From: Aminobacter sp. HY435
GTDB lineage: Bacteria; Pseudomonadota; Alphaproteobacteria; Rhizobiales; Rhizobiaceae
Direction: 5' to 3'
NCBI RefSeq assembly: GCF_027568395.1
Contig: NZ_JANKZL010000009.1
Coordinates: forward strand, 62,001 to 126,000
DNA length: 64,000 nt
Under the pieces are notes generated by a model, which was given only the letters and a program-made list of their open reading frames with translations, ran no database searches and had not been told where the DNA came from. Below are positions 39,706 through 47,448 of the stretch, piece after piece. The position numbers and the translations under genes are program-made. Within the stretch, counting starts at the first letter, position 1, and each line of letters begins with the position of its first letter.

Positions 39706-40203
39706 ATGGCAGGGAAAAGGTGGACGGGCAATCCCGTTCCGGTGAGCGATCTGGCAAGTGCCATCCTCGATCCCGTTCTGCGCAAGCGTACCGGCATCTC
39801 CGTCGGGCTGGTGCAGTCGTGGGAGGAGATCGTCGGTCCGCGCCTTGCGCTCAATTCGCGGCCGGAGAAGATCCAGTGGCCGCGCCGGCTGCATGAGGAC
39901 GATCCGTTCGAGCCGGCGGTCCTGATCGTCGCCTGCTCGGGTCCGGCCGCACTGCATCTGCAGCACGAGACCGGCGAGATCATCGGCCGGGTCAATTCCT
40001 ATCTCGGCTTCAACGCCATCGGCCGCATTCGCATCGTCCAGAAGCCGGTCTCCGGCAATGCCGCCAAGCCGCGACCGCGTCTGCGCAAGCTGACCGACGC
40101 CGAACAGGGCAAGCTCGCGGGAACGGTCCGCTTCATCGAGGACGAGGGCCTCAAGGCGTCGCTGGAAAAACTCGGCGCCAGCATTCTCGGCAGCCGAAAG
40201 TAG
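39706..40203 (+). CDS. DUF721 (DciA-like) domain protein
   Basis: A 165-residue protein starting MAGKRWTGNPVPVSDLA, with TGGAGA upstream. The DUF721 core is visible: ILDPVLRKRTGISVGLVQSWEEIVGPRLA, LIVACSGPAALHLQHETGEII, and INSYLGF-like NSYLGFNAIGRIRI. DUF721 contains DciA, the ancestral loader of the replicative helicase, but rhizobial members between mutY and dsbA are often only called DUF721, so the helicase role is probable rather than shown. The C-terminal tail is basic, then helical. Confidence 0.88.
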   Translation: MAGKRWTGNPVPVSDLASAILDPVLRKRTGISVGLVQSWEEIVGPRLALNSRPEKIQWPRRLHEDDPFEPAVLIVACSGPAALHLQHETGEIIGRVNSYLGFNAIGRIRIVQKPVSGNAAKPRPRLRKLTDAEQGKLAGTVRFIEDEGLKASLEKLGASILGSRK

Positions 40204-40346
40204 ATACTGAGGTCTTTCTCGCGCATTCGTGATCGATAGCGCGTCAAATCGCAATTGGTTTGGGGACAGGCATGCCTTAATTCGCGCCAACTCTCGCTTT
40301 CACGTAACTCGTCATTGCAAAATTCAACCATCGTCAGGTGATTCGT

Positions 40347-41081
40347 ATGCTCCGTTCCATTTCCCGCAGGACCGCACTTACCGGGTTGGCCGCCGTTTCG
40401 GCCGCCGCACTGCTTTCCGCCTGCAGCGACTCTGGCGAACAGGCCAACGCGGCAGCGCCCAAGCCAGCAGAGCCGGCAGCGCCTGCGGCTCCGGCGACGC
40501 CGGCCGCTGCGGCGGTAAAGGCGCCTGATGCGCAGGGCACCGTCGACATGGCGAAGGTGCTCGAACCAGGTGCCCTGCCTGACATGGTGATGGGCAAGGC
40601 CGATGCGCCGGTGACCATCGTTGAATATGCGTCGATGACCTGCCCGCACTGCGCGCATTTCCATGAAACGACACTGCCGGCGCTGAAGACCAAATACATC
40701 GACACCGGCAAGGTCCGGTTGATCTTCCGCGAGTTCCCCTTCGATCCGCTGGCCGAGGCGGGCTTCATGCTTGCGCGTTGCTCCAAGGACAACTACCTGC
40801 CGATGGTCGACGTGCTGTTCAAGCAGCAGTCGAACTGGGCGGCGTCGCAGACGCCGAAGGATGCGCTGCTGCAGATTTCCAAGCTTGCCGGCTTTACACA
40901 GGAGTCGTTCGAGGCCTGCTTGACGGACCAGAAGCTTCTGGACGATATCAGAGCCGTGCGCGCCCGCGGCGAGAAGGACTTCAAGGTCGACTCGACGCCG
41001 ACCTTCTTCATCAACGGGAACGTCTACAAAGGGGCAATGACCATTGAGGAAATGTCGGCGGTTATCGACGGCATGCTCTGA
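40347..41081 (+). CDS. DsbA-family thioredoxin-fold lipoprotein
   Basis: A 244-residue protein. ATG 40347 is preferred over GTG 40338 because AGGTG then sits at a good distance. Residues 1-28 form a signal with an SRR motif and lipobox LLSAC, giving a probable lipidated Cys; a proline- and alanine-rich linker of about 35 residues follows. The thioredoxin fold has the active site SMTCPHCAHFHE and the cis-Pro in STPTFFINGN. It probably oxidises or isomerises periplasmic disulfides while anchored to the membrane. Located between DUF721 and smc, as in many rhizobia. Confidence 0.9.
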   Translation: MLRSISRRTALTGLAAVSAAALLSACSDSGEQANAAAPKPAEPAAPAAPATPAAAAVKAPDAQGTVDMAKVLEPGALPDMVMGKADAPVTIVEYASMTCPHCAHFHETTLPALKTKYIDTGKVRLIFREFPFDPLAEAGFMLARCSKDNYLPMVDVLFKQQSNWAASQTPKDALLQISKLAGFTQESFEACLTDQKLLDDIRAVRARGEKDFKVDSTPTFFINGNVYKGAMTIEEMSAVIDGML

Positions 41082-41090
41082 CAGGCTCAT

Positions 41091-41118
41091 GGCGCCGAAG
41101 CTTGATGGCTTCGGTGCC
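41091..41118 (+). other. Hairpin between dsbA-like gene and smc
   Basis: An 11-bp stem GGCGCCGAAGC / GCTTCGGTGCC (one G-T pair) with a six-base loop begins ten bases after the stop codon. There is no T-run after it, so it is a partial terminator or attenuator at best. The smc start codon is 24 bases further on. Confidence 0.5.
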
Positions 41119-41141
41119 TGCTTCCGTGCGGATTGGCGCGA

Positions 41142-44100
41142 ATGAAGTTCTCGCGCCTCCGCCTTCTCGGCTTCAAGTCATTCGTCGAACCGGGCGAGTT
41201 CGTCATCGAACGTGGCCTGACAGGCATTGTCGGCCCGAATGGCTGCGGCAAGTCCAATCTGGTCGAAGCACTGCGCTGGGTGATGGGCGAAAGCTCATAC
41301 AAGAACATGCGCGCCTCGGGCATGGACGACGTCATCTTCTCGGGTTCCGGCACCAGGCCGGCGCGCAACACCGCGGAAGTGACGCTTTTCCTCGACAATT
41401 CCGACCGCACCGCGCCGCCCTCCTTCAACGACGCCGACGAACTGCAGGTGTCGCGCCGCATCGAGCGCGAGGCCGGCTCCGTTTATCGCATCAATGGCAA
41501 GGAAGCGCGTGCCAAGGACGTGCAGTTGCTGTTTGCCGACCAGTCGACCGGCGCACGTTCGCCGTCGATGGTGGGGCAGGGCCGCATCGGCGAGCTCATC
41601 CAGGCAAAGCCGCAGGCGCGCCGCGCGCTGCTCGAAGAGGCGGCCGGCATCTCAGGTCTGCACACCCGCCGGCATGAAGCCGAGTTGCGGTTGCGCGCCG
41701 CCGAACAAAATCTCGAGCGCCTCGACGATGTCGTCGGTGAACTGGAAAGCCAGATCGAGAGCCTGAAGCGCCAGGCGCGCCAGGCCTCCCGCTTCAAGAA
41801 CCTGTCTGCCGACATCCGCAAGGCCGAAGCCACCCTGCTGCATCTGCGCTGGACCCTGGCCAAGGTTCAGGAAGGCGAAGCGCAGTCGGCGCTGGCGACA
41901 GCCACTGCGCTTGTCGGTGATCGCGCCGCAGCCCAGATGGCCGCCGCGAAGGACCAGGCCGTCGGTTCGCACAAGCTGCCTGAGATGCGCGACGCGGCTG
42001 CAGCGGCTGCGGCGGCCTTCCAGAGGCTGTCCATCGCCCGGACGCAGCTTGAGGAAGAAGCGGGCCGCATCAATTCGCGCCAGAGCGAGCTCGATCGCCG
42101 CCTGCAGCAGCTTGACGCCGACATTGCGCGCGAGCAGCGCATGATCGGCGACAATGCCGCCATCCTCTCGCGCCTCGACAACGAGGAACGGGCGCTGCAT
42201 GACGAAAACGCCGGCGCGGTCGACCGCGAGACGGCAACGCTGGCAGCGCTTGAGGAGGCCAAGGCAATCTTGGCTCTCACCGAGGTCGAACTTGGCCGGG
42301 TGACGGCCGAGCGCGCCGAGGCGGCGGCCGGACGCACCCAGGCCGAGCGCGCCATGCGCGATGCGGCCGAGCGCCGCGACCGCTTTGCCCGCCAGCTCTC
42401 CGAGCTCGATCGCGAGGCCGGCGAGATCGCCGCTCGTATCGGCGCGCTGGCCGATCCGGCCGAAAAGCAGATGCTTGCCGAGGCTGCACAGGAAGCGCTG
42501 GAGGAGGCGGAGTTCGCCGCCACCGAGGCCGAACGCGCCGTCGCCGACGCGCGTCAGGCCGAGGCTTCGTCGCGCACGCCGTTGCAGGAGGCCAAGGCCG
42601 AGCTCGCGCGCATCGAGACCGAGGCGCGCACGCTCGCAAAGATCATCAACGCCGCTTCCGGGGACCTTTTCCCGGCAGTGCTTGAGCAGATCGGCGTTGA
42701 GCGCGGTTACGAAACCGCCCTTGGCGCAGCCTTGGGCGACGATCTCGAGGCCGCCCTCGACCGCGCAGCGCCGGTTCATTGGGGCGATGCCGAGCCATCG
42801 CCGCAAGACCCCAGGCTGCCCGAAGGGGTTCGCAGCCTGGCGGATCTCGTTCGCGCCCCCCGCCAGCTGGCGCGCCGGCTGGCCCAGATCGGCGTTGTCG
42901 AAGCTTCCGCCGCCGGAGAGCTGCAGTCGCGCCTCGCGCCCGGGCAGAGACTTGTCAGCCGCGAGGGCGGTCTTTGGCGCTGGGACGGCCTGACGGCAAG
43001 CGCCGACGCGCCGACGGCCGCCGCGCAGCGCCTCGCCCAGAAGAACCGGCTTGCCGAACTCGACGCCGAGGCGATCGAGGCGACCCTTGTCGTCCGTTCC
43101 GCCGAAGAGACCCTTGCCCGCGCCGAGGCCGCGGTCCGTGAGGCGACCGAGGCGGAGCGCCAGGCGCGACAGGCGTGGCGCGATGCGCAGCATCAGGTTG
43201 GCGCCGCGCGCGATGCGCTGGCCCAGGCCGAAAAGGCCGCCGGCGAACTGACCAGCCGCCGCGCGGCGCTGGAAGAAGCCCGCTCTCGCGTCGCCGATTC
43301 GCATGAGGAGGCCCAGGAGGCATATGTCGAAGCCGAGGATATGCTGGGCTCGGCGCCCGATCTTGCCGACCTGCAGATGCGCCTCGAACAGCTTTCCGGT
43401 GCAGTCGCGCGCGACCGTTCGGCATTGGCCGACGCCCGCGCCGTGCACGACGGTCTAAGCCGCGAAGCGGAGGCGAGGGCGCGCCGTCTGACGGCGATCG
43501 CGTCGGAGCGGCAAAGCTGGGTGCTGCGCGCCGAAAGTGCAGCCGAACAGATCGAGGCGCTGGCCGAGCGGCGCGAGGAAGCCGCCGCTGAACGCGAAAC
43601 GCTTGCCGAGGCCCCGGATGAGTTGGACGCCCGTCGCCGGAGTTTGATGTCGGAACTGAGCCGCGCCGAGGCGGCGCGCAAGGAGGTTCAAGACAGGCTG
43701 CAAGAAGCCGAATCCAGGCAGGCGGTGCTCGACAAGGCGGCGACGGCGGCGATCCAGGGACTGGCCGAAGCGCGCGAGGCGCGTGCCCGCGCCGAAGAGC
43801 GCCTGACCGCCGCGGACGAACGCCGCCGCGAGATCGAGGCGCGTATCCAGGAAGTGCTTGCCACACCGCCGCACCTGGTCATCCGCCACACCGGCCTCGA
43901 AGCTGACAGCCCGATGCCGGATCCTGCCGAGATCGAGCGCACGCTGGAGCGCCTGAAGATCGAGCGCGAGCGGCTTGGCGCGGTCAATCTTCGCGCCGAG
44001 GAAGAGCAGAAGGAACTCTCCGATCGGCTTGAGGCGATCGTCTCGGAGCGCGAGGATATCATCGAGGCGATCCGCAAGCTGCGCCAGGGCATTCAGGGCC

Positions 44101-44600
44101 TGAACCGCGAGGGACGCGAGCGCCTGCTCGCGGCATTCGACCTGGTCAATGGCCACTTCAAGCGCCTGTTCACGCACTTGTTCGGCGGCGGCACGGCAGA
44201 GCTTCAGCTGATCGAGTCCGAGGATCCCCTAGAGGCGGGGCTGGAAATCCTGGCGCGCCCGCCCGGCAAGAAGCCGCAGACGATGACGCTGCTTTCGGGC
44301 GGCGAGCAGGCGCTGACGGCGATGGCGCTGATCTTCGCGGTGTTCCTGACCAATCCGGCGCCGATCTGCGTGCTGGACGAGGTCGACGCACCGCTAGACG
44401 ACCACAATGTCGAGCGGTTCTGCAACCTGATGGACGAGATGGCCGCCTCGACCGAGACGCGTTTCGTCGTGATCACCCACAATCCCATCACCATGGCGCG
44501 GATGAACCGCCTGTTCGGAGTGACCATGGCCGAGCAGGGCGTGAGTCAGCTGGTGTCGGTCGATCTGCAGGCCGCCGAGGCGCTGCGCGAAGCAAGCTGA
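41142..44600 (+). CDS. smc: Chromosome segregation protein SMC
   Basis: A 1152-residue protein starting MKFSRLRLLGFKSFVEPGEF. Walker A GPNGCGKSNLVEALRW is near residue 30, then ADQSTGARSPSMVGQGRIGELIQAKP (Q-loop region). Two long Ala/Glu/Arg-rich coiled coils (about 165-500 and 660-930) flank a hinge (about 510-640, with GYETALGAALGDDLEAAL). The C-terminal head has the signature LLSGGEQALTAMAL and Walker B PICVLDEVDAPLDD. It condenses and aligns chromosome arms with ScpA and ScpB, which are not in the window. The unusually high Ala and Arg content of the coils is typical of GC-rich alphaproteobacteria. Confidence 0.97.
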   Translation: MKFSRLRLLGFKSFVEPGEFVIERGLTGIVGPNGCGKSNLVEALRWVMGESSYKNMRASGMDDVIFSGSGTRPARNTAEVTLFLDNSDRTAPPSFNDADELQVSRRIEREAGSVYRINGKEARAKDVQLLFADQSTGARSPSMVGQGRIGELIQAKPQARRALLEEAAGISGLHTRRHEAELRLRAAEQNLERLDDVVGELESQIESLKRQARQASRFKNLSADIRKAEATLLHLRWTLAKVQEGEAQSALATATALVGDRAAAQMAAAKDQAVGSHKLPEMRDAAAAAAAAFQRLSIARTQLEEEAGRINSRQSELDRRLQQLDADIAREQRMIGDNAAILSRLDNEERALHDENAGAVDRETATLAALEEAKAILALTEVELGRVTAERAEAAAGRTQAERAMRDAAERRDRFARQLSELDREAGEIAARIGALADPAEKQMLAEAAQEALEEAEFAATEAERAVADARQAEASSRTPLQEAKAELARIETEARTLAKIINAASGDLFPAVLEQIGVERGYETALGAALGDDLEAALDRAAPVHWGDAEPSPQDPRLPEGVRSLADLVRAPRQLARRLAQIGVVEASAAGELQSRLAPGQRLVSREGGLWRWDGLTASADAPTAAAQRLAQKNRLAELDAEAIEATLVVRSAEETLARAEAAVREATEAERQARQAWRDAQHQVGAARDALAQAEKAAGELTSRRAALEEARSRVADSHEEAQEAYVEAEDMLGSAPDLADLQMRLEQLSGAVARDRSALADARAVHDGLSREAEARARRLTAIASERQSWVLRAESAAEQIEALAERREEAAAERETLAEAPDELDARRRSLMSELSRAEAARKEVQDRLQEAESRQAVLDKAATAAIQGLAEAREARARAEERLTAADERRREIEARIQEVLATPPHLVIRHTGLEADSPMPDPAEIERTLERLKIERERLGAVNLRAEEEQKELSDRLEAIVSEREDIIEAIRKLRQGIQGLNREGRERLLAAFDLVNGHFKRLFTHLFGGGTAELQLIESEDPLEAGLEILARPPGKKPQTMTLLSGGEQALTAMALIFAVFLTNPAPICVLDEVDAPLDDHNVERFCNLMDEMAASTETRFVVITHNPITMARMNRLFGVTMAEQGVSQLVSVDLQAAEALREAS

Positions 44601-44628
44601 GCTCAAGGATCGGTTTCACGTCAACGAA

Positions 44629-44657
44629 AAAGCCCGCTGCGAGCCGAAGCGGGCTTT
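44629..44657. terminator. Bidirectional terminator between smc and GT25 gene
   Basis: A 10-bp stem AAAGCCCGCT / AGCGGGCTTT (44629-44638, 44648-44657) with a nine-base loop. Short A and T runs on both sides allow it to act in both directions for the convergent genes. Confidence 0.82.
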
Positions 44658-44673
44658 CCATCGAGTGCTGCGA

Positions 44674-45441
44674 TCAGTTGGATTTGAATTTCAGCCGGTT
44701 CTGGTTGCGATAGCGCCGGTAGTTGATCTGACGCAGCGCGGTCTGTCCCAATGCCTTCACCGAAACCGTCCAATGCCGCTTCTGCTTGATATGGTTGCGG
44801 TCAGCTTCAAGCAGGCTTCCGCCGAGACGCTCGCTGATGTCGGTGACCAGGTTGGGCCGAACAGACAGCACCCGCAACTTGAGCTCCCAGAAGTATTTGA
44901 TGTCCTCGTCGATCTGACGATAGACGCGCGGGCGGCTCAGCATCTTCTCGGCACCCTGCCGGGTGATGAGGTAGCCGACCATGCCGGCAGTCGGGCTGCC
45001 ATGCGACACGATCGCCACGTCGCCGACGTTGACTTCATCGACAACCGGTCGCTGCTGAAAGTCAAAAAGCTTGAGAATGTCCCATTCGACAGGCGCAGCC
45101 AGGAGCCCTTCCATCCGTTCGGTGAAAGCAGCCGGGTCGAGCAGTCGAAAGTCGTCCTCCAGTACCAGGGCCAGGGGCTGTTCTGTATCGAGGAACTCGC
45201 GCATCGCCTTGCGATGGCTGGCATAGGCGGCGACTTCGACGGGCGCCAACGGCCGCTTGCAGCGACGCCTGTTCATCTGGGGATCGTAAAGGCAAACGGT
45301 CTCCGGGCTTTGCGGAGTCAGGCCCTGCACGAACTGGAACGGCCAGCCCAACGCTGCGAGTTGCAGGTTGGCAGACTTGCGGCGCGGCCCGGATTCGACG
45401 TCGACGGTCACAACAAGTGTGAGCGGCTTGGAGTGCTGCAT
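44674..45441 (-). CDS. Glycosyltransferase family 25 (LPS beta-1,4-galactosyltransferase-like)
   Basis: A 255-residue protein from ATG 45441; a GTG at 45450 would add three residues. GT25 marks: PLAPVEVAAYASHRKAMREFLDT (the GE.GC..SH equivalent), ALVLEDDFRLLD with the acidic ExD metal motif, and GMVGYLITRQGAEKML. The N-terminus lacks a signal peptide, so it acts in the cytosol on lipopolysaccharide or capsule precursors. The acceptor is unknown. The C-terminus is basic (YRRYRNQNRLKFK) and may hold it to the membrane. It is alone among unrelated genes. Confidence 0.85.
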   Translation of the reverse strand: MQHSKPLTLVVTVDVESGPRRKSANLQLAALGWPFQFVQGLTPQSPETVCLYDPQMNRRRCKRPLAPVEVAAYASHRKAMREFLDTEQPLALVLEDDFRLLDPAAFTERMEGLLAAPVEWDILKLFDFQQRPVVDEVNVGDVAIVSHGSPTAGMVGYLITRQGAEKMLSRPRVYRQIDEDIKYFWELKLRVLSVRPNLVTDISERLGGSLLEADRNHIKQKRHWTVSVKALGQTALRQINYRRYRNQNRLKFKSN

Positions 45442-45613
45442 AAAGCTCACTAAAATACGAGTATCGCCAATCTAAACGTAGCTACCGGGCAAAATATCCA
45501 CGCGGCGGAATTTCTATTTGCACGTTCTTGGTTGCATGTCATCAACTTTATGCAACGTATGGTAGGGGATTGCCCATGAGGAAAAGCTGCCCCGGCCCGC
45601 TACCGCCAGCACA

Positions 45614-46150
45614 TTACGACGCGTTCGCCTCAGCGAGCAAATAGGAAATCGCCATGTTGCGTTCATCTTCATGGAGTATGTCCATGTCGAAAAGCTTCAT
45701 GCTTCGCAGGCCCTCGATAACCAGGAAGGCCACCAGCAGCTTGGCAATATCGGGGGTTTCTGCTTTCAATTGATCGAGCAGATTGCGCTTGAAGTCGCGG
45801 ACCGGCTGGAGGAAGTCGGGGTCTTCGGCAAGTGCAGCCAATACGCCCGCCGCAGATGGTTGCTTCTGGTCGCATTCCTGGGCCGACAGCTCGATATAGG
45901 CGGCGAGGCTTCGAGCGGGATTGTCTGACGCCCTGGCGGCCAGCGCATGCTCGAAAGTCTTGAGGTATTCCTCGACCAGGCCCTGCATGAGCTTGGCCTT
46001 GGTCGGAAAATTGTAAAGGAGACCGCCCTTTGACACACCAGCACGCTGCGCGACTGCTTCGAGAGAAAGATTGCCGGGGCCGACCGCATCTGCCAGTTCG
46101 GCAGCGGCAGCCAGAATCTTCTCACGGGAACTCGGCCTGTGGCCTGACAT
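45614..46150 (-). CDS. TetR family repressor of the RND efflux operon
   Basis: A 178-residue protein from ATG 46150 (MSGHRPSSREKIL), preceded by AGGAGG at ideal distance; a GTG at 46171 lies upstream in frame. The helix-turn-helix is REKILAAAAELADAVG, then LSLEAVAQRAGVSKGGLLYNFPTKAKLMQGLVEEY. The C-terminal helical domain is of the short type. It is divergent from the RND pump genes with a perfect 7-bp inverted repeat in between (46194-46209), so repression of the pump and of itself is expected. The ligand is unknown. Confidence 0.9.
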   Translation of the reverse strand: MSGHRPSSREKILAAAAELADAVGPGNLSLEAVAQRAGVSKGGLLYNFPTKAKLMQGLVEEYLKTFEHALAARASDNPARSLAAYIELSAQECDQKQPSAAGVLAALAEDPDFLQPVRDFKRNLLDQLKAETPDIAKLLVAFLVIEGLRSMKLFDMDILHEDERNMAISYLLAEANAS

Positions 46151-46186
46151 GGGCAACGCCTCCTTGTTCACTCTCTTTATCGTGGA

Positions 46187-46215
46187 TTGACATTACCGTC
46201 CAGACGGTACAGTAA
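46187..46215 (+). promoter_or_regulatory. RND operon promoter with embedded TetR operator
   Basis: TTGACA (46187-46192) is a perfect -35. The operator TACCGTC-CA-GACGGTA (46194-46209), a perfect 7-bp inverted repeat, fills the 17-bp spacer, and CAGTAA (46210-46215) is at the -10 place. A repressor bound here would block RNA polymerase directly. Confidence 0.75.
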
Positions 46216-46299
46216 GCATCTCGAATTTGGGTCTTGCTGAAGCTGGCCCTATTTGCGCGTGGCCCGTCCGGGCGCAGTTCCAAACGATTGGGGTCTCCT

Positions 46300-47448
46300 T
46301 TGATCAAGCGTCTCATCATCGCACTCGTGCTGCTGGCCGTCGTCTGCGGCGGCATCGTCGGGTTCAACATCTTCCGCGACAACGCCATCGAGCAGTTCTT
46401 CGCCAACAGGCAGGCGCCCGCAGCTGCTGTCGCCGCAATCACCGTCGAGGCCTCGACCTGGACTCCGGGTATCGAGACGATCGGAACGGTCGGCGCATCC
46501 CAAGGCGTCGATCTCGGGGTCGAAACGACCGGCATCGTCAAGGAAATCAAGTTCACCGCCAATCAGCGCGTGAACAAGGGCGATGTCCTGATCCAGCTCG
46601 ACGACAGCGTCCAGCAGGCCGATCTCGCGGCAGCCAAGACCCAGGCCGAACTCGACCAGCAGTCGCTGGACCGGGCGATCGAGCTGAAGCGTCGCGGCGT
46701 CGGTTCGGACGTCACGCTCGATGCAGCCCGCGCTGCCGCGTCGACGTCGGTGTCGCAGGCCCAGAAGCTGCAGGCCGTGCTCGACCAGAAGCAGCTGCGG
46801 GCGCCGTTCTCGGGCACCATCGGCATTCCGCGCGTCGACGTCGGCCAGTACCTGGCTCCAGGCACCATCGTGGCCACGCTGCAGGACCTCGAAACGATGC
46901 GGGCCGACTTCACTGTTCCCGAGCAGCAGCTCGACCTGCTGAAGAGCGGCCAGCCGGTGCGTTTCGGCGTTTCCGAAGACGACATGCCCTTCCGCGGCTC
47001 GATCGTCGGTATCGACCCGAAGGTCGACCCGCAAAGCCGCCTCGTTTCGGTTCGCGCCGAGATCACCAATCCCGAAGGCAAGCTGAGCCCTGGCCAGTTC
47101 GTGCGCGTTCGCGTCGAGCTTCCCGAGGAAACCGGCGTCGTAGCCGTGCCGCAGACCGCGCTGGTCACCAGCCTTTACGGCGATTTCGTCTACATCGTCG
47201 TCCCGGCCGAGCAGCCCGAAGGCCAGCCCGCAGCCGCGGCAGATGCCGAAAAGCCGACGGTCGCCAAGCAGGTGTTCGTCGAAGTTGGTCGCCGTTCGCA
47301 GGGCCGCGTCGAGATCACCAAAGGTGTCGCCAGCGGCGATAAGCTGGTCGTCGCCGGGCAGAACAGGCTGAGCAACGGCGCCTCGGTCAAGATCGACAAC
47401 ACGGTTTCGCCCGTGGCCTCGGCCAACGCAAAGGCGGCGACAAAATGA
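46300..47448 (+). CDS. RND efflux periplasmic adaptor (membrane fusion protein)
   Basis: A 382-residue protein. The start is taken as TTG 46300 (LIKRLIIALVLLAVVCGG), which gives a clean N-terminal anchor helix; a TTG at 46234 is also open but would leave almost no leader after the promoter. Order: anchor, linker, barrel-sandwich/lipoyl half (GVDLGVETTGIVKEIKFTANQRVNKGDVLIQLD), alpha-hairpin (about 100-160), second lipoyl half (LRAPFSGTIGIPRVDVGQYL), beta-barrel and membrane-proximal domain. It links the inner-membrane pump to an outer-membrane channel. It overlaps the pump gene by four bases. Confidence 0.92.
   Translation: MIKRLIIALVLLAVVCGGIVGFNIFRDNAIEQFFANRQAPAAAVAAITVEASTWTPGIETIGTVGASQGVDLGVETTGIVKEIKFTANQRVNKGDVLIQLDDSVQQADLAAAKTQAELDQQSLDRAIELKRRGVGSDVTLDAARAAASTSVSQAQKLQAVLDQKQLRAPFSGTIGIPRVDVGQYLAPGTIVATLQDLETMRADFTVPEQQLDLLKSGQPVRFGVSEDDMPFRGSIVGIDPKVDPQSRLVSVRAEITNPEGKLSPGQFVRVRVELPEETGVVAVPQTALVTSLYGDFVYIVVPAEQPEGQPAAAADAEKPTVAKQVFVEVGRRSQGRVEITKGVASGDKLVVAGQNRLSNGASVKIDNTVSPVASANAKAATK

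Noticed and set aside
45532-45555. Inverted repeat TTGCAT-N12-ATGCAA downstream of the RND regulator gene
   Set aside because: A six-base repeat with a 12-base spacer is close to chance expectation, and no promoter fits; left unassigned.
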